Part shown: one piece after another, positions 9,495-19,333 of the stretch
How positions within the stretch are numbered: the first letter of the stretch is position 1
Layout of the letters: each line of letters opens with the position of its first letter
NCBI GenBank assembly: GCA_002722245.1
Contig: PBLA01000033.1
Span: 68,813 to 132,812, forward strand
DNA: 64,000 nucleotides
Origin: Flavobacteriales bacterium
GTDB taxonomy: Bacteria; Bacteroidota; Bacteroidia; Flavobacteriales_C; GCA-002722245
Reading direction: 5' to 3'
Made by a program: the position numbers and the translations under genes
The notes under the pieces: model-generated
What the model was told of the DNA's origin: nothing
Database searches by the model: none
The model's input: only the letters and a program-made list of their open reading frames with translations

Positions 9495-10626
9495 TAGAAA
9501 TATTTCGGCTCGTTTCTCGACTTACATTAAGTATAATCCCAATTGAAATTGCTGTAAACCATAAAGAGGTTCCTCCCATACTAACCATTGGAAGCGGCTG
9601 CCCTGTAACAGGAAAAACGCCAACTGCAACAGCCATATTACTAAAGGCTTGAATCACCAGTCCAGAAGACAAACCAATTACTAAAAGGGTAGAAAATAAC
9701 TTGGTACATTTACGTGCTATCTTAATGCTTCTAAAAAACAGAACTAAATACATGATAATTGTAAAAACACCACCAAACAACCCATAATTTCGAAGGATTG
9801 TGGCATATATAAAATCAGAGGCTGCCTGAGGTGGCTGACCATATTTACCAGGCAAAAGATCAAACCACAAACCAACTGCTCCCCCATCATAAATAGAGGC
9901 TTGTGCTAAACTTGTTTGATAATTCCCGCTCCCCGCATTCATATTGTCCGAGGTAAAAGCTGTTAATCTATTTGACCACGTTTGTAAACGTTGTAAGTTA
10001 TCAGGGAAAATTAAAACAGCTATAAGAAACAAACATATTATGGCTAAGAAAATTATTCCAAAATGAGAGAATTTAACCCCTCCAACAAACAGAACTATAA
10101 AGCATCCTCCCATGATTAAAGCTGCTGTAGAAAAATCAGACTTAATAATAAGAGCGCATGTTAAAATAACAGGGAGAAATAAGTGTGTAAGAACTTCTTT
10201 AAAACTGTGTAAACAATCTTGCTTCCTACTGAGTACACGCGCTAAATAAATAGTTAACGAAATTTTTGCAAAATCAGAAGTTTGGAAACTCAATCCAATT
10301 ATTGGAATTTTGATCCATCTTGATGCATCATCAACATTATGACCAGCAAGCATGGTATAAAGAAGCAATGGAATCGTAATGATCATTAATATGAGGGAGA
10401 GTCGGGAAAGATAACCATGCTTAATTTTGGAAAATTGGTAAGCGATGACAAAGGCACTAACCAAAATGATAGCATGTTTAATAACAAAATAGAAAAAATT
10501 CCCTCCTCTCAAAGATGCCAATTGTTCAGTCCCAACGTATACGATAGGAATAGACAAAAGGGCTAGAGATATAATAACACCCCAAATGACTTTATCGCCA
10601 TATATTTTGTTATAAATCCCTTGCAT
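9475..10626 (-). CDS. ftsW: SEDS peptidoglycan glycosyltransferase FtsW
   Basis: Polytopic inner-membrane SEDS protein (383 residues, about ten membrane segments) that polymerises lipid II at the septum together with the FtsI-type transpeptidase. SEDS signatures visible include SDFIYATILRNYGLFGG in the large loop region and PMVSMGGTSLW near the C-terminus. It starts 5 bases after the stop of the 43-residue membrane protein, and its 3' end overlaps murG. Confidence 0.95.
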   Translation of the reverse strand: MQGIYNKIYGDKVIWGVIISLALLSIPIVYVGTEQLASLRGGNFFYFVIKHAIILVSAFVIAYQFSKIKHGYLSRLSLILMIITIPLLLYTMLAGHNVDDASRWIKIPIIGLSFQTSDFAKISLTIYLARVLSRKQDCLHSFKEVLTHLFLPVILTCALIIKSDFSTAALIMGGCFIVLFVGGVKFSHFGIIFLAIICLFLIAVLIFPDNLQRLQTWSNRLTAFTSDNMNAGSGNYQTSLAQASIYDGGAVGLWFDLLPGKYGQPPQAASDFIYATILRNYGLFGGVFTIIMYLVLFFRSIKIARKCTKLFSTLLVIGLSSGLVIQAFSNMAVAVGVFPVTGQPLPMVSMGGTSLWFTAISIGIILNVSRETSRNISNDEAVT

Positions 10627-10631
10627 TTATT

Positions 10632-10763
10632 TTAGAGTAGACCTTTCTTGAACTTCTTGATCACCCACACAATGCTAAAAATTACAAACAACAATATACC
10701 CGACGCAATAATGGAAGCAAGGTGTCTAACCTCATTACTCTTATCTGGTTTTATTTGAGTCAT
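10632..10763 (-). CDS. 43-residue single-span membrane microprotein of the dcw cluster
   Basis: A short uninterrupted frame with an ATG start encodes MTQIKPDKSNEVRHL..., one hydrophobic span of about 20 residues (ASIIASGILLFVIFSIVWVI) and a Lys-rich tail KKFKKGLL. It begins 12 bases after the stop of the detached MurD domain and ends 5 bases before the ftsW start, in the same direction, so it fills the gap exactly. The positive-inside rule suggests the Lys-rich tail is cytoplasmic. I recognise no family. Position suggests a role beside FtsW or the divisome, but that is inference. Confidence 0.7.
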   Translation of the reverse strand: MTQIKPDKSNEVRHLASIIASGILLFVIFSIVWVIKKFKKGLL

Positions 10764-10775
10764 AATTTAATTTAT

Positions 10776-11324
10776 TTATAAACTTCTAACTGCTTGCTTG
10801 AAAGCATTGCCTCTTTCCTCTAAATTTTCAAACATATTAAAACTTGCTGAAGCAGGCGAAAGCAATACAGTTTCTCCTTTGTCAGCAATGTAATACCCCA
10901 TCTGCACGGCCTCTTCCATTGACCCAGCGTCTACAATCATATCTACTTTATCCAAAAAATTCTCGAATATTTTCGATTTGTTGGTACCAATATAAACAAT
11001 TGCCCTCACTTTTTCTTTAGCTAATTGCTGTAAAGTTGAATAATCTACCGTTTTATCCACTCCACCTACAATCCAAACAATTTGTCTTTGCATTCTTTCA
11101 AGGGCGTACCATGTAGAATTGACGTTAGTAGCTTTAGAATCATTGATATATTCAATACCATGAACATTAGCCACAAATTCTAGTCGATGTTCAACATTTT
11201 CAAAGTCACTGAACTTTTCTCTTAAGTTTTCTTTTCTTAAGTTTCCAACGTTCTTTTTTAGGTTTTCAGCCATTGTGTCACCAATGTTTAACCTGTTTTG
11301 AATTTCAAAATTTCCCTTTGTCAT
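10776..11324 (-). CDS. Stand-alone MurD C-terminal domain
   Basis: This 182-residue protein corresponds to the last helix of the central domain plus the C-terminal domain of MurD. By eye about half of ~146 aligned residues match the full MurD encoded just upstream. The ligand-binding motifs are kept: EHR (start of domain), NDSKATN, GGVDK..DY and LLSPASASF..FEN. The P-loop, the carbamylated-Lys region and the whole UDP-binding domain are absent, so it cannot ligate alone. It starts 3 bases after the murD stop, suggesting coupled translation. The first ~30 residues are unlike MurD. It could be a decayed former murD, a regulatory D-Glu-binding subunit, or a structural partner. Confidence 0.8.
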   Translation of the reverse strand: MTKGNFEIQNRLNIGDTMAENLKKNVGNLRKENLREKFSDFENVEHRLEFVANVHGIEYINDSKATNVNSTWYALERMQRQIVWIVGGVDKTVDYSTLQQLAKEKVRAIVYIGTNKSKIFENFLDKVDMIVDAGSMEEAVQMGYYIADKGETVLLSPASASFNMFENLEERGNAFKQAVRSL

Positions 11325-11327
11325 GAT

Positions 11328-12677
11328 TTATTTAAATTTAGCGTTTAGTTTATATATTTCGTGTTTAAATTTTTTTCCTCGATCCTCATAATTCTCAAAT
11401 AAATCGAAACTCGCGCAGGCCGGAGATAATAACACAGTAAATCCTTCCTCAGCCATGGCAGAGGATTTTTGTACAGCCTCGTAAGCACTTCTTGCATCAG
11501 TAATTTGATGAACAATATCTCCAAATACCTCATGTAGTTTCGAATTATCCTTACCTAAGCAAACCATACCATGCACTTTTGATTTTACTAAAGGAAGTAA
11601 TTGAGAATAGTCATTGCCTTTATCCACACCTCCGGCAATCCATATAATTTTATTGGTTATACTTTCCAATGCATAAAAGACACTATCAACATTTGTGGCC
11701 TTGGAGTCATTGATGTATTCCACTCCATTAAGAACAACCACTTGCTCCATTCTATGCTCGATAGGCTGAAAAGACGCTAAAGCAACCATAATATCGTGTT
11801 TGTCAACTCCTAAAACAGATGCGACTGAAACAGAAGCCATTATATTATACGCATTATGTTTACCCTTTAGGGGAATTCTATCAACAGATATCCTCATGGC
11901 TTTGTTAATATCTATGATGATTTCATTCGATTCCAGTCCAATACCGTTCTCTAATGCACCATTTATACTAAAGGCATAGGATAAGTGAGGGCGCTCTGTT
12001 TTATGTAGCTTCGTCACAATATTATGATCATCGGAATTGTAGAAGAAAACAGAGTATTGATCAACGTTTTTTATCAATTGAAATTTAGCATCGATATATT
12101 CACTTAAATTATTATTGTAACGATCAAGATGGTCAGTGGTAATATTTAGCAATATAGATATATCTAATTTTAAGTCAACAATCCCATCCAGCTGAAAACT
12201 ACTCAATTCCAACACATAATACTCGTAATCAGACTTTGCGACTTGAAGCGCAAAACTATCACCTATGTTACCTGCTATACCAACGTTATAACCCGCACTT
12301 TTTAGAATATGGTATACAAGACTTGTTGTGGTTGTTTTTCCATTACTACCTGTTATTCCGATTAACTTCGCTTGAGTAAACCATGAACCAAATTCAATTT
12401 CAGAAATCACAGAAACATCTTGATTTCTTAATTTTTCTACTAAAGGAGTGCGATCGGGAATGCCCGGGCTTTTCACCACAAGATCAGCAGTTAAAATTTT
12501 TTCCTCACTATGACATCCTTCCTCAAAAGCAATATTCTCCTCCAAAAGCAGGTCTTTGTATTTTGTTGCAATCCTACCCCTATCGGAAACAAAAACATCA
12601 AACTGTTCTTGTTTTCCGAGTATAGCAGCACCTACACCACTTTCTCCAGCACCTAATATGACGAGTCTTTTACTCAC
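11328..12677 (-). CDS. murD: UDP-N-acetylmuramoyl-L-alanine--D-glutamate ligase MurD
   Basis: Cytoplasmic ligase adding D-Glu to UDP-MurNAc-L-Ala. The N-terminal Rossmann-like start (LVILGAGESGVGAA), the P-loop GITGSNGKTTTTS near residue 108, EHRMEQV at the start of the C-terminal domain, NDSKATN, GGVDKGNDY and LLSPACASFDLFEN are all present. Length 449 residues is complete. It lies 3 bases from mraY and 3 bases from the duplicated C-terminal domain. Its C-terminal half looks less like typical Bacteroidota MurD than the detached domain does (judged from memory). Confidence 0.95.
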   Translation of the reverse strand: MSKRLVILGAGESGVGAAILGKQEQFDVFVSDRGRIATKYKDLLLEENIAFEEGCHSEEKILTADLVVKSPGIPDRTPLVEKLRNQDVSVISEIEFGSWFTQAKLIGITGSNGKTTTTSLVYHILKSAGYNVGIAGNIGDSFALQVAKSDYEYYVLELSSFQLDGIVDLKLDISILLNITTDHLDRYNNNLSEYIDAKFQLIKNVDQYSVFFYNSDDHNIVTKLHKTERPHLSYAFSINGALENGIGLESNEIIIDINKAMRISVDRIPLKGKHNAYNIMASVSVASVLGVDKHDIMVALASFQPIEHRMEQVVVLNGVEYINDSKATNVDSVFYALESITNKIIWIAGGVDKGNDYSQLLPLVKSKVHGMVCLGKDNSKLHEVFGDIVHQITDARSAYEAVQKSSAMAEEGFTVLLSPACASFDLFENYEDRGKKFKHEIYKLNAKFK

Positions 12678-12680
12678 TTA

Positions 12681-13916
12681 CTATCTCAACTTTAATGTTG
12701 CAATGGCTAAAACAGCCAACAAAATTCCTACAATCCAAAATCTACTTACAATCTTAGCCTCATGCACGCCCGATTTTTGATAATGATGATGCAAGGGCGC
12801 CATTTTAAAAATTCGCCTTCCTTCTCCCCACTTTTTCTTGGAGTACTTAAAATATCCTACTTGAAGAATCACACTTAAATTTTCAACTAGAAATATTCCA
12901 CATAGAACAGGAATTAGTAACTCTTTTCTAATTGCTATAGCAAACGTAGCGATGATTCCTCCAAGTGCTAAACTGCCCGTGTCTCCCATAAATACTTGAG
13001 CAGGATATGCGTTGTACCATAGAAATCCTATGCAGGCTCCTACAAATGCTCCCATGAACACAACTAGTTCTCCTGAATCAGGGATGTACATAATGTTTAG
13101 GTAATCAGCAAAAAACACATTTCCCGAAACATAGGCCAATACCCCTAAGGCTAATCCTATTATTGCTGATGTCCCTGTTGCTAATCCGTCTATTCCGTCT
13201 GTTAGATTGGCGCCATTGGATACTGCTGTAATTATTATAATCACAACTGGAATAAAAATAACCCACCCCCATTTTGCAGCATCTAATCCAACCCACTCTA
13301 CGATTTCACCATAGTTTAACTCATTATTCTTAAAAAATGGTATTGTGGTAGATAATGATTTTTCTTGAACTTTATCAGTGGATTGATTCACATATTTAAC
13401 GCCATCAACTACCACGTGTTGTTGTTCTTTTTTAATTGATCTTTCAATTTTTACATCTTCACTGAAAAATAGCGTGGTACCAACAATAACCCCAATACCT
13501 ACCTGACCCACTATCTTCATTTTACCTTGTAAACCCTCTTTATTCTTTTTAAATACTTTAATGTAATCATCCAAGAATCCAATAAGTCCAAGCCAAACGG
13601 TAGATAATAAAAGCATCAAAATGTAAATGTTATCCAATTTGGCAAAAAGTAATGTTGGAATCAAAATAGCCGCTAAAATCAATAAACCTCCCATCGTAGG
13701 AGTACCAGACTTTTCCAACTGTCCCTCTAAACCTAAATCTCGCACTGTTTCTCCTACTTGAAGTTGGTGTAACATTCGGATAATTCGTTTCCCCAAAACC
13801 ATAGAAATAACCAAAGAGATAATCACGGCAAAAGCTGTTCTGGTTGTGATATAAGTAAACGCTCCCGCTCCAGGGAAATCAATTTCATTTAAGTAATCAA
13901 ATAAGTAGTACAACAT
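12681..13916 (-). CDS. mraY: Phospho-N-acetylmuramoyl-pentapeptide transferase MraY
   Basis: Polytopic inner-membrane enzyme making lipid I from UDP-MurNAc-pentapeptide and undecaprenyl phosphate. The catalytic motifs are present: [38 protein letters not shown] and [10 protein letters not shown]. At 411 residues it is about 50 longer than the E. coli enzyme. The extra residues form a hydrophilic insertion around residues 155-205 ([17 protein letters not shown] region), usual in Bacteroidota MraY. It is one base from the murE stop. Confidence 0.97.
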   Translation of the reverse strand: MLYYLFDYLNEIDFPGAGAFTYITTRTAFAVIISLVISMVLGKRIIRMLHQLQVGETVRDLGLEGQLEKSGTPTMGGLLILAAILIPTLLFAKLDNIYILMLLLSTVWLGLIGFLDDYIKVFKKNKEGLQGKMKIVGQVGIGVIVGTTLFFSEDVKIERSIKKEQQHVVVDGVKYVNQSTDKVQEKSLSTTIPFFKNNELNYGEIVEWVGLDAAKWGWVIFIPVVIIIITAVSNGANLTDGIDGLATGTSAIIGLALGVLAYVSGNVFFADYLNIMYIPDSGELVVFMGAFVGACIGFLWYNAYPAQVFMGDTGSLALGGIIATFAIAIRKELLIPVLCGIFLVENLSVILQVGYFKYSKKKWGEGRRIFKMAPLHHHYQKSGVHEAKIVSRFWIVGILLAVLAIATLKLR

Positions 13917-13917
13917 T

Positions 13918-15381
13918 TTATTTCTGTAGTATTTTAAATGAATCTTCTAGTACTTCCATATCATCAAATGGGTGTTTAACCCCATTTATCTCTTGATATT
14001 TCTCATGTCCTTTACCTGCAACTATTACAATATCTCCAGGCTGAGCGAGTGCACAAGCTGTTTTAATAGCCTCTGCTCGATCTGTAATGGTTAAAATTTT
14101 TGCTAACTCTGTTGGATCGAGCCCTAATTTCATTTCATTTATAATTGCTTCGGGATTTTCAGATCTTGGATTATCTGATGTGGCAAAAACACGATCACTT
14201 AAATTTGCAGCGATACGTGCCATTAAAGGTCGTTTTGCACGATCTCTGTCTCCTCCACAACCAACCACTGTAATGAGTTGTTCATTTCCAGATCTAATAT
14301 CTTTTACTGTATTTAACACCTTTTTTAATGCATCGGGCGTATGTGCATAATCCACAATCGCAATAATTCCACTATTGGATTTAAAATGCTGAAATCGTCC
14401 TTCAACAGCTGAGAGACTACTTAATGATGTTAACACATCCATCTTATCTTCTCCAAGTTCAATCGCTGCTGCATAAACCGCCAAGAGATTATAGGCATTG
14501 AATGAGCCAACAATTCTGGTCCAGACGTCTTGCCCATCAATTTGTAATTGCAACCCCTCAAATGAATTTTCAACTAACCTACATTTGTAATCAGCCATGG
14601 CTTTCAGACCGTATTTTTTCACATCAGCCCTAGTATTTAAAACCATTGTAGACCCATGTCGCTCATCCGCATTTGTAATCGCAATCGTCCCTTTTGGTAA
14701 TTCGTCAAAAAATAACTTTTTTGCCTTAATATATTCTTCAAACGTTTGATGATAATCCAAATGATCGTGTGTGATATTCGTAAATAATGCAATATCAAAT
14801 GCCAAGCCCGAAATTCTTCGTTGATGAATCGCATGTGAACTCACCTCCATAAAACAATGTGTACACCCTTTTTCGACCATTTTTGCCAAAAGCTCATTGA
14901 TTGCAATGGCATCTGGAGTGGTATGGGTAGCAGGAACTGTTTCTCCTATTATCCTATTTTTCACAGTTGACAGCAAGCCTACTTTTTTGGCCAAGCTTCT
15001 GAAAAGTAAATACAATAATGTGGCGGTTGTTGTTTTCCCATTAGTTCCTGTAATCCCTACGAGCTTCAACTTCTCCGATGGATTATCATAAAAGTTAGCC
15101 GCTATTACACCAAGAGCATTGGACGAACTTTTCACCTTTACATAGGTTATTTTTTCTATAATTTCCTCTGGAAACTTCTCGCAAACGATGGCCATAGCGC
15201 CATCATGAATCGCTGTTTCTATAAATGCATGTCCATCCTGATTTGTTCCTCGAGTAGCAATAAACAAAGTATCTCTCGTTACTTTTCGAGAATCAAAACA
15301 AATGGAAGTAATCGCCAAATTGGTATTCCCCTTTATTTCCTCAATCCCTGTTTTATATAATAAATCAGATAGTAATTTCAT
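13918..15381 (-). CDS. murE: UDP-MurNAc-tripeptide ligase MurE, meso-DAP type
   Basis: Cytoplasmic ligase adding the third stem residue. The P-loop [13 protein letters not shown] (near residue 110), [13 protein letters not shown] and the substrate-selecting motif DNPRSENPE are visible. DNPR is the meso-diaminopimelate signature, so the stem peptide should carry meso-DAP. Length 487 residues is normal. Its ATG overlaps the ftsI stop by one base (TAATG), so the two are probably translationally coupled. Confidence 0.96.
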   Translation of the reverse strand: MKLLSDLLYKTGIEEIKGNTNLAITSICFDSRKVTRDTLFIATRGTNQDGHAFIETAIHDGAMAIVCEKFPEEIIEKITYVKVKSSSNALGVIAANFYDNPSEKLKLVGITGTNGKTTTATLLYLLFRSLAKKVGLLSTVKNRIIGETVPATHTTPDAIAINELLAKMVEKGCTHCFMEVSSHAIHQRRISGLAFDIALFTNITHDHLDYHQTFEEYIKAKKLFFDELPKGTIAITNADERHGSTMVLNTRADVKKYGLKAMADYKCRLVENSFEGLQLQIDGQDVWTRIVGSFNAYNLLAVYAAAIELGEDKMDVLTSLSSLSAVEGRFQHFKSNSGIIAIVDYAHTPDALKKVLNTVKDIRSGNEQLITVVGCGGDRDRAKRPLMARIAANLSDRVFATSDNPRSENPEAIINEMKLGLDPTELAKILTITDRAEAIKTACALAQPGDIVIVAGKGHEKYQEINGVKHPFDDMEVLEDSFKILQK

Positions 15382-17468
15382 TATCCTAATATGATCTCAA
15401 TTTGTTTTCCTTTTATCACTTTGCTACCCGGTGACATGCTTTGTTTAATCACTTTGCCTTTTCCAAAAATCTTAACTGTTAACCCAATATCCTCAAGAAG
15501 AAATAAAGCGTCCTTTGCTGACAATCCTTTTACATTTGGCACTTTATCACCTTGTTTTTTCAATGGTTTTGTTTTTAATTCATTTTTATTGACCACACCA
15601 GACACATACTTATTCTCTCCACTTGAACTGGTCTTTACATTTAACTTTTTAGCAACCGTTATAATTTCACTTTCAAGTCCGTTCTTTGCTTTTATTTTGA
15701 TGTTTTTTTCTTGTGCTATGAGCTCTGTTCTTAGTTCTTTATCCAATGCATACACTCGATCTGAAATCTTCCTAAAAACAGGCGCGGCTGTACTCCCTCC
15801 ATAAAATCCATTTTCACGCGGGTTCGTAACAACTACAATACAAGAATAACGAGGATGATCTGCAGGAAAATATCCTGCAAATGAACTCCTGTATTCTACT
15901 TTGTTTTTTCCATTTTTAGCATAATTGATTTTGGCTGTCCCTGTTTTCCCTGCGACTTTGTAAAGAGAACCTCTAAACGGTCGCCTTGCCGTTCCATGCT
16001 CAACCACTCCATTTAAAAGCTCCTGCAATTTATTTACAGTTTCCTGGGAGCAAATTGAATTCTTGATTACAGCTGGTTCAAAAATGGTTTCTCCTTTTTG
16101 TTCATCAACAATTTTTTCAATGAAAATAGGTTTTACTAATTTCCCGTTATTTGCCACAGCATTGTAATAAGATAAAATTTGTAAAGGAGTAATTTGCGTT
16201 TCATAACCATGACACATCCATTGTAAAGATGTTCCATACCAGTCATGATCTGATGGTGACTTTATCTTTGGTGTTGCCTCCCCTATAATATCAAGACCAA
16301 GCTTTTCACAAAGACCAAAACCATATAATCGTTCAACATACTCCGAAGGATTGTCTTTGTAATACTCTTCAATCAATTTTACAGTACCCACGTTAGAGGA
16401 TTTTTCAAACACTTCCCTGGCCGAAAAAATCGTATTCTTATTGTATTCATGAGAATCTCTAACCTTACGATCATATACTTGATACCTTCCTCGTTTCACG
16501 TTAATTTTTTTTTCGTCTAAATCAAATTGTTCTTTCTCTAAAATTGCCATAAAACTTGCAAGCTTTATAGTTGATCCAGGCTCTTCTGCATCTGCCACAG
16601 CGTAATTCCTTGCCTCTAAATACTCGCCGGTCGCCGTATCAATTAAAAGATTCGCAATCGCTCTAATCTTCCCCGTCTCTACCTCCATAACTACTGCACA
16701 TCCATAATCCGCTTTATTATAAAAAAGTTGATCTTTTAATGCATTTTCAGCAACCTCTTGAATATTTATATCTATCGTAGAATATACATCTGATCCATTT
16801 ACAGGCTCTTGAATTGCAGACTCATTCACGGGGACCCAAACACCTGATTTTCTTCGTTGTAACTGCTTACCATCCTCTCCTTTTAAATACCCATCGTACG
16901 CTCCTTCCAACCCAAAAGGCGCTCTAGACCCAATTGTTCTTGAAGCTAAAACTCCAAATGGCTTTTTTCGCTTTGTATACTTTCGATACGCAAGACCACT
17001 TTTTAATCGTCCTTGGTTTATAAAAGGAAACTGCCTCAGTTTTTGAAATTCTGGATGATTTAAGCCTCTACTCAAAGAGTACCATCTGTCTGAATTTTTA
17101 TAGGACTCTGTTATTCCCCTGTAATATTCTTTCGCTGTTCGCTTACCAATTAATCTTGCCAAGGAATCTGATAATGCACCGATATATTTCGTTAATGTAT
17201 CCTCGTTTATTGAAGGTGAGGTTAAATCTAACCCAACCTCGTAGTAGGTAAGTGAAGTAGCCAATAAACTTCCGTCTTTTGCATAAAGATCACCTCGCTT
17301 TGCTGGGAACTCACGTTCTTTGACGTTGGTTGACTTAACGGCTACCTGAACGCGCTCAGTTTTAATAAATTGAATATTTACTGTTGCTGCTATAATAACC
17401 AAGCTAAAGGCTACTAATAAAAAAAAGAAGAGATACACTCGCTTTAATATGTTTGCTTTTGACTCCAC
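15381..17468 (-). CDS. ftsI: Septal transpeptidase (class B PBP, FtsI type) with PASTA domain
   Basis: Membrane-anchored D,D-transpeptidase crosslinking septal peptidoglycan with FtsW. An N-terminal membrane anchor (residues ~10-30) is followed by a pedestal domain (FPAKRGDLYAKDG), then the transpeptidase domain with the three active-site motifs STIK (nucleophile Ser), SSN and KTGT. A single PASTA domain ends the protein (PNVKGLSAKDAL to the C-terminus). 695 residues. It directly abuts ftsL. PASTA-bearing class B PBPs in the dcw cluster are the Bacteroidota norm; E. coli FtsI lacks PASTA. Confidence 0.95.
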   Translation of the reverse strand: MESKANILKRVYLFFFLLVAFSLVIIAATVNIQFIKTERVQVAVKSTNVKEREFPAKRGDLYAKDGSLLATSLTYYEVGLDLTSPSINEDTLTKYIGALSDSLARLIGKRTAKEYYRGITESYKNSDRWYSLSRGLNHPEFQKLRQFPFINQGRLKSGLAYRKYTKRKKPFGVLASRTIGSRAPFGLEGAYDGYLKGEDGKQLQRRKSGVWVPVNESAIQEPVNGSDVYSTIDINIQEVAENALKDQLFYNKADYGCAVVMEVETGKIRAIANLLIDTATGEYLEARNYAVADAEEPGSTIKLASFMAILEKEQFDLDEKKINVKRGRYQVYDRKVRDSHEYNKNTIFSAREVFEKSSNVGTVKLIEEYYKDNPSEYVERLYGFGLCEKLGLDIIGEATPKIKSPSDHDWYGTSLQWMCHGYETQITPLQILSYYNAVANNGKLVKPIFIEKIVDEQKGETIFEPAVIKNSICSQETVNKLQELLNGVVEHGTARRPFRGSLYKVAGKTGTAKINYAKNGKNKVEYRSSFAGYFPADHPRYSCIVVVTNPRENGFYGGSTAAPVFRKISDRVYALDKELRTELIAQEKNIKIKAKNGLESEIITVAKKLNVKTSSSGENKYVSGVVNKNELKTKPLKKQGDKVPNVKGLSAKDALFLLEDIGLTVKIFGKGKVIKQSMSPGSKVIKGKQIEIILG

Positions 17469-17807
17469 TTAATCCTCTAATGATTTACGATCTGCTTTTA
17501 TTTTAATTTCATCCAATTGAAAAGGAGGTTTTTTACTCTCTCTTAATCCCAATTCTTCCACTTTATTTACTACCTCATTTCGCTGTCCTTTTAAACTCAC
17601 GGCTGTTTTTGTAATGACAAACTCATTATTCTGATCATTTATCTCATTCTTTATTGCGTCCATTTCACGCACCGTTTCTTCTAAATAATATGAGTTTGTG
17701 ATATACAAAAAGCCTAGTGCTGTTAGAAAAAGCACATAGGGTAAGTTTTTGAAGAACACCTGTTCATTTAACCCCAACCATTTTTTTATTTTTCGTGTTC
17801 CTTTCAC
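17469..17807 (-). CDS. ftsL: FtsL-like cell division protein
   Basis: Small bitopic protein (112 residues): a basic cytoplasmic start, one membrane segment (about residues 22-42, LPYVLFLTALGFLYIT) and a periplasmic helix likely to form a coiled coil (VREMDAIKNEINDQNNEF). Sequence is barely conserved in this family. The call rests on topology and on its place between rsmH and ftsI, exactly where FtsL is expected. It should act in the FtsQLB-like complex that activates FtsWI. Confidence 0.85.
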   Translation of the reverse strand: MKGTRKIKKWLGLNEQVFFKNLPYVLFLTALGFLYITNSYYLEETVREMDAIKNEINDQNNEFVITKTAVSLKGQRNEVVNKVEELGLRESKKPPFQLDEIKIKADRKSLED

Positions 17808-17821
17808 TTATTCTTCCTGTG

Positions 17822-18718
17822 TTATCTTTTTTCTGCTATTCTAAGTTTTGCGCTTCTTGCACGGTTATTCACTTCAATCTCTTTCTCATTCGGAACAATT
17901 GGCTTTCTTGTTAGCACTTTGAGCGGAGAGAGTGAATTCCCATAAAAATCTTTTGACTCCTCACCTGTGAAACCACCTGTTCTCATAAAATTTTTAACCA
18001 ACCTATCCTCTATAGAATGATAGGAAATTACAACCAGCTTCCCCCCTGGCCTCAAGACTTTAACTGTCTGCTCCAGCAAGGCTTTCAATGCTTTCATTTC
18101 ATCATTTACCTCGATTCGCAAAGCTTGAAAAACTTGTGCTAAAAACTTATTTTCCTTTTTAACTGGCGTCATTTTTTTCAATACATCAACTAATTCCCCT
18201 GTAGTTTTTAACCCATTTAAATCAACTGCCTCTTTTATTTTTCTGGCCACCCTTCCCGCGCCTTTTATATCCGAATAATTTCTAAACACTTCTGCCAACT
18301 CTTCCCAACTATATTCAAGTAAAATATCTGCGGCAGTTTTCTGAACTCCCTTTCCCATCCTCATGTCCAACGGACCATCAAAACGAATAGAAAAACCCCT
18401 ACTTTCTTGATCAAACTGATGAGACGACACACCTAAATCTGCCAATAAACCGTCAACAACTTCTACCCGATAAAGCTTAAGCATATTCTCTAATTCAGAG
18501 AAATTTTCATGGATTAACGTGAATCGCTCATCCTCTAACTCATTTTCAAGCGCATCTTCATCTTGATCGAACGCATATAAAAAGCAACCGTCGTTTCTTT
18601 TTAAGATCTCTTTAGAGTGACCTCCTCCTCCAAAAGTAACATCAACGTACACCCCTCCAGCCTCTATTCCAAGCGCATCAACACTTTCATTCAATAATAC
18701 AGACTGATGGTATTTCAT
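17822..18718 (-). CDS. rsmH: 16S rRNA (cytosine-1402-N4)-methyltransferase RsmH
   Basis: SAM-dependent methyltransferase modifying C1402 of 16S rRNA at the P site. The N-terminal HQSVLLNESVDAL, the SAM motif VDVTFGGGGHS, LLADLGVSSHQFD, GPLDMRMG and ISYHSIEDRLVKN are the standard landmarks. 298 residues, normal. It abuts mraZ with no gap, so the two are surely cotranscribed. Confidence 0.97.
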   Translation of the reverse strand: MKYHQSVLLNESVDALGIEAGGVYVDVTFGGGGHSKEILKRNDGCFLYAFDQDEDALENELEDERFTLIHENFSELENMLKLYRVEVVDGLLADLGVSSHQFDQESRGFSIRFDGPLDMRMGKGVQKTAADILLEYSWEELAEVFRNYSDIKGAGRVARKIKEAVDLNGLKTTGELVDVLKKMTPVKKENKFLAQVFQALRIEVNDEMKALKALLEQTVKVLRPGGKLVVISYHSIEDRLVKNFMRTGGFTGEESKDFYGNSLSPLKVLTRKPIVPNEKEIEVNNRARSAKLRIAEKR

Positions 18719-19177
18719 TTAATCACCCAGGTTATCATTCCCCATAACTTCTTCAGCAAGACCGGCAAAATCGTCGTCCGACATTTCCAGCTCTGAATCA
18801 TACGCCGCTTTATCCCAAATCTCAATCTTGTTTCCATATGCAAAAAGGACCAACTCCTTTTCAACTCCTGCATATTCCAACAAGCCATTAGGAAGATTAA
18901 TTCTTCCTACACTATCGAGCTCTAGTTGCGTCGCACCACTGATGAACTTACGGGCAAATACCCTGTTCTTCTTAACAAACTGATTAAGGCTACTCACTTT
19001 CTCGGAGACAGACTCCCAATCGTGTTTTTGGTACAACTCTAAACATCGCTCAATACCACGCTTAACAAATAACTTCCCTTCTGCCTCAGGAGAAAACTGC
19101 TTACGCAAACCCGATGGGACCAATAACCGGCCTTTCGCGTCTACCTTGCATTCATATTCTCCTATAAGGTTTGTCAT
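18719..19177 (-). CDS. mraZ: Transcriptional regulator MraZ
   Basis: DNA-binding regulator of the dcw operon with two SpoVT/AbrB-type swapped-hairpin domains. The first carries YECKVDAKGRLLVPSGLRKQF-like residues near the N-terminus; the second is at LELDSVGRINLPNGL. 152 residues, normal. It is the first gene of the cluster. MraZ of other bacteria represses its own operon by binding three or four direct repeats upstream; such repeats are present here at 19215-19238. Confidence 0.96.
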   Translation of the reverse strand: MTNLIGEYECKVDAKGRLLVPSGLRKQFSPEAEGKLFVKRGIERCLELYQKHDWESVSEKVSSLNQFVKKNRVFARKFISGATQLELDSVGRINLPNGLLEYAGVEKELVLFAYGNKIEIWDKAAYDSELEMSDDDFAGLAEEVMGNDNLGD

Positions 19178-19195
19178 AACGTTATGCTGATATTA

Positions 19196-19238
19196 TAAAT
19201 ATAAAAAGTTTGTACCACTTTTGCCCACCTTTTACCAC
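19196..19238 (-). promoter_or_regulatory. Putative dcw promoter with three-copy MraZ box
   Basis: On the minus strand GTGG occurs three times exactly 10 bases apart (plus-strand CCAC at 19215-19218, 19225-19228 and 19235-19238), each preceded by A/G-rich bases in the style of AAAGTGG. A -7-like TATATTTA (plus-strand 19196-19203) lies downstream, 19 bases before the mraZ ATG. The repeats would cover the region where the -33 element should be, consistent with autorepression. Ten-base periodic GTGG repeats are the known MraZ operator design. Confidence 0.75.
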
Positions 19239-19333
19239 GTTGTTAATAACTTACGAATAATCTAAGATAAAACAAATTATTTTACTCAATATAAAACCAA
19301 TATTTACAGGGTTTTTTTACACTTTAACACATT

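Noticed and set aside
15391-15804. 137-codon open frame on the plus strand antisense to the ftsI PASTA region
   Set aside because: It is the antisense shadow of a well-supported transpeptidase gene; no start signal and no recognisable protein.
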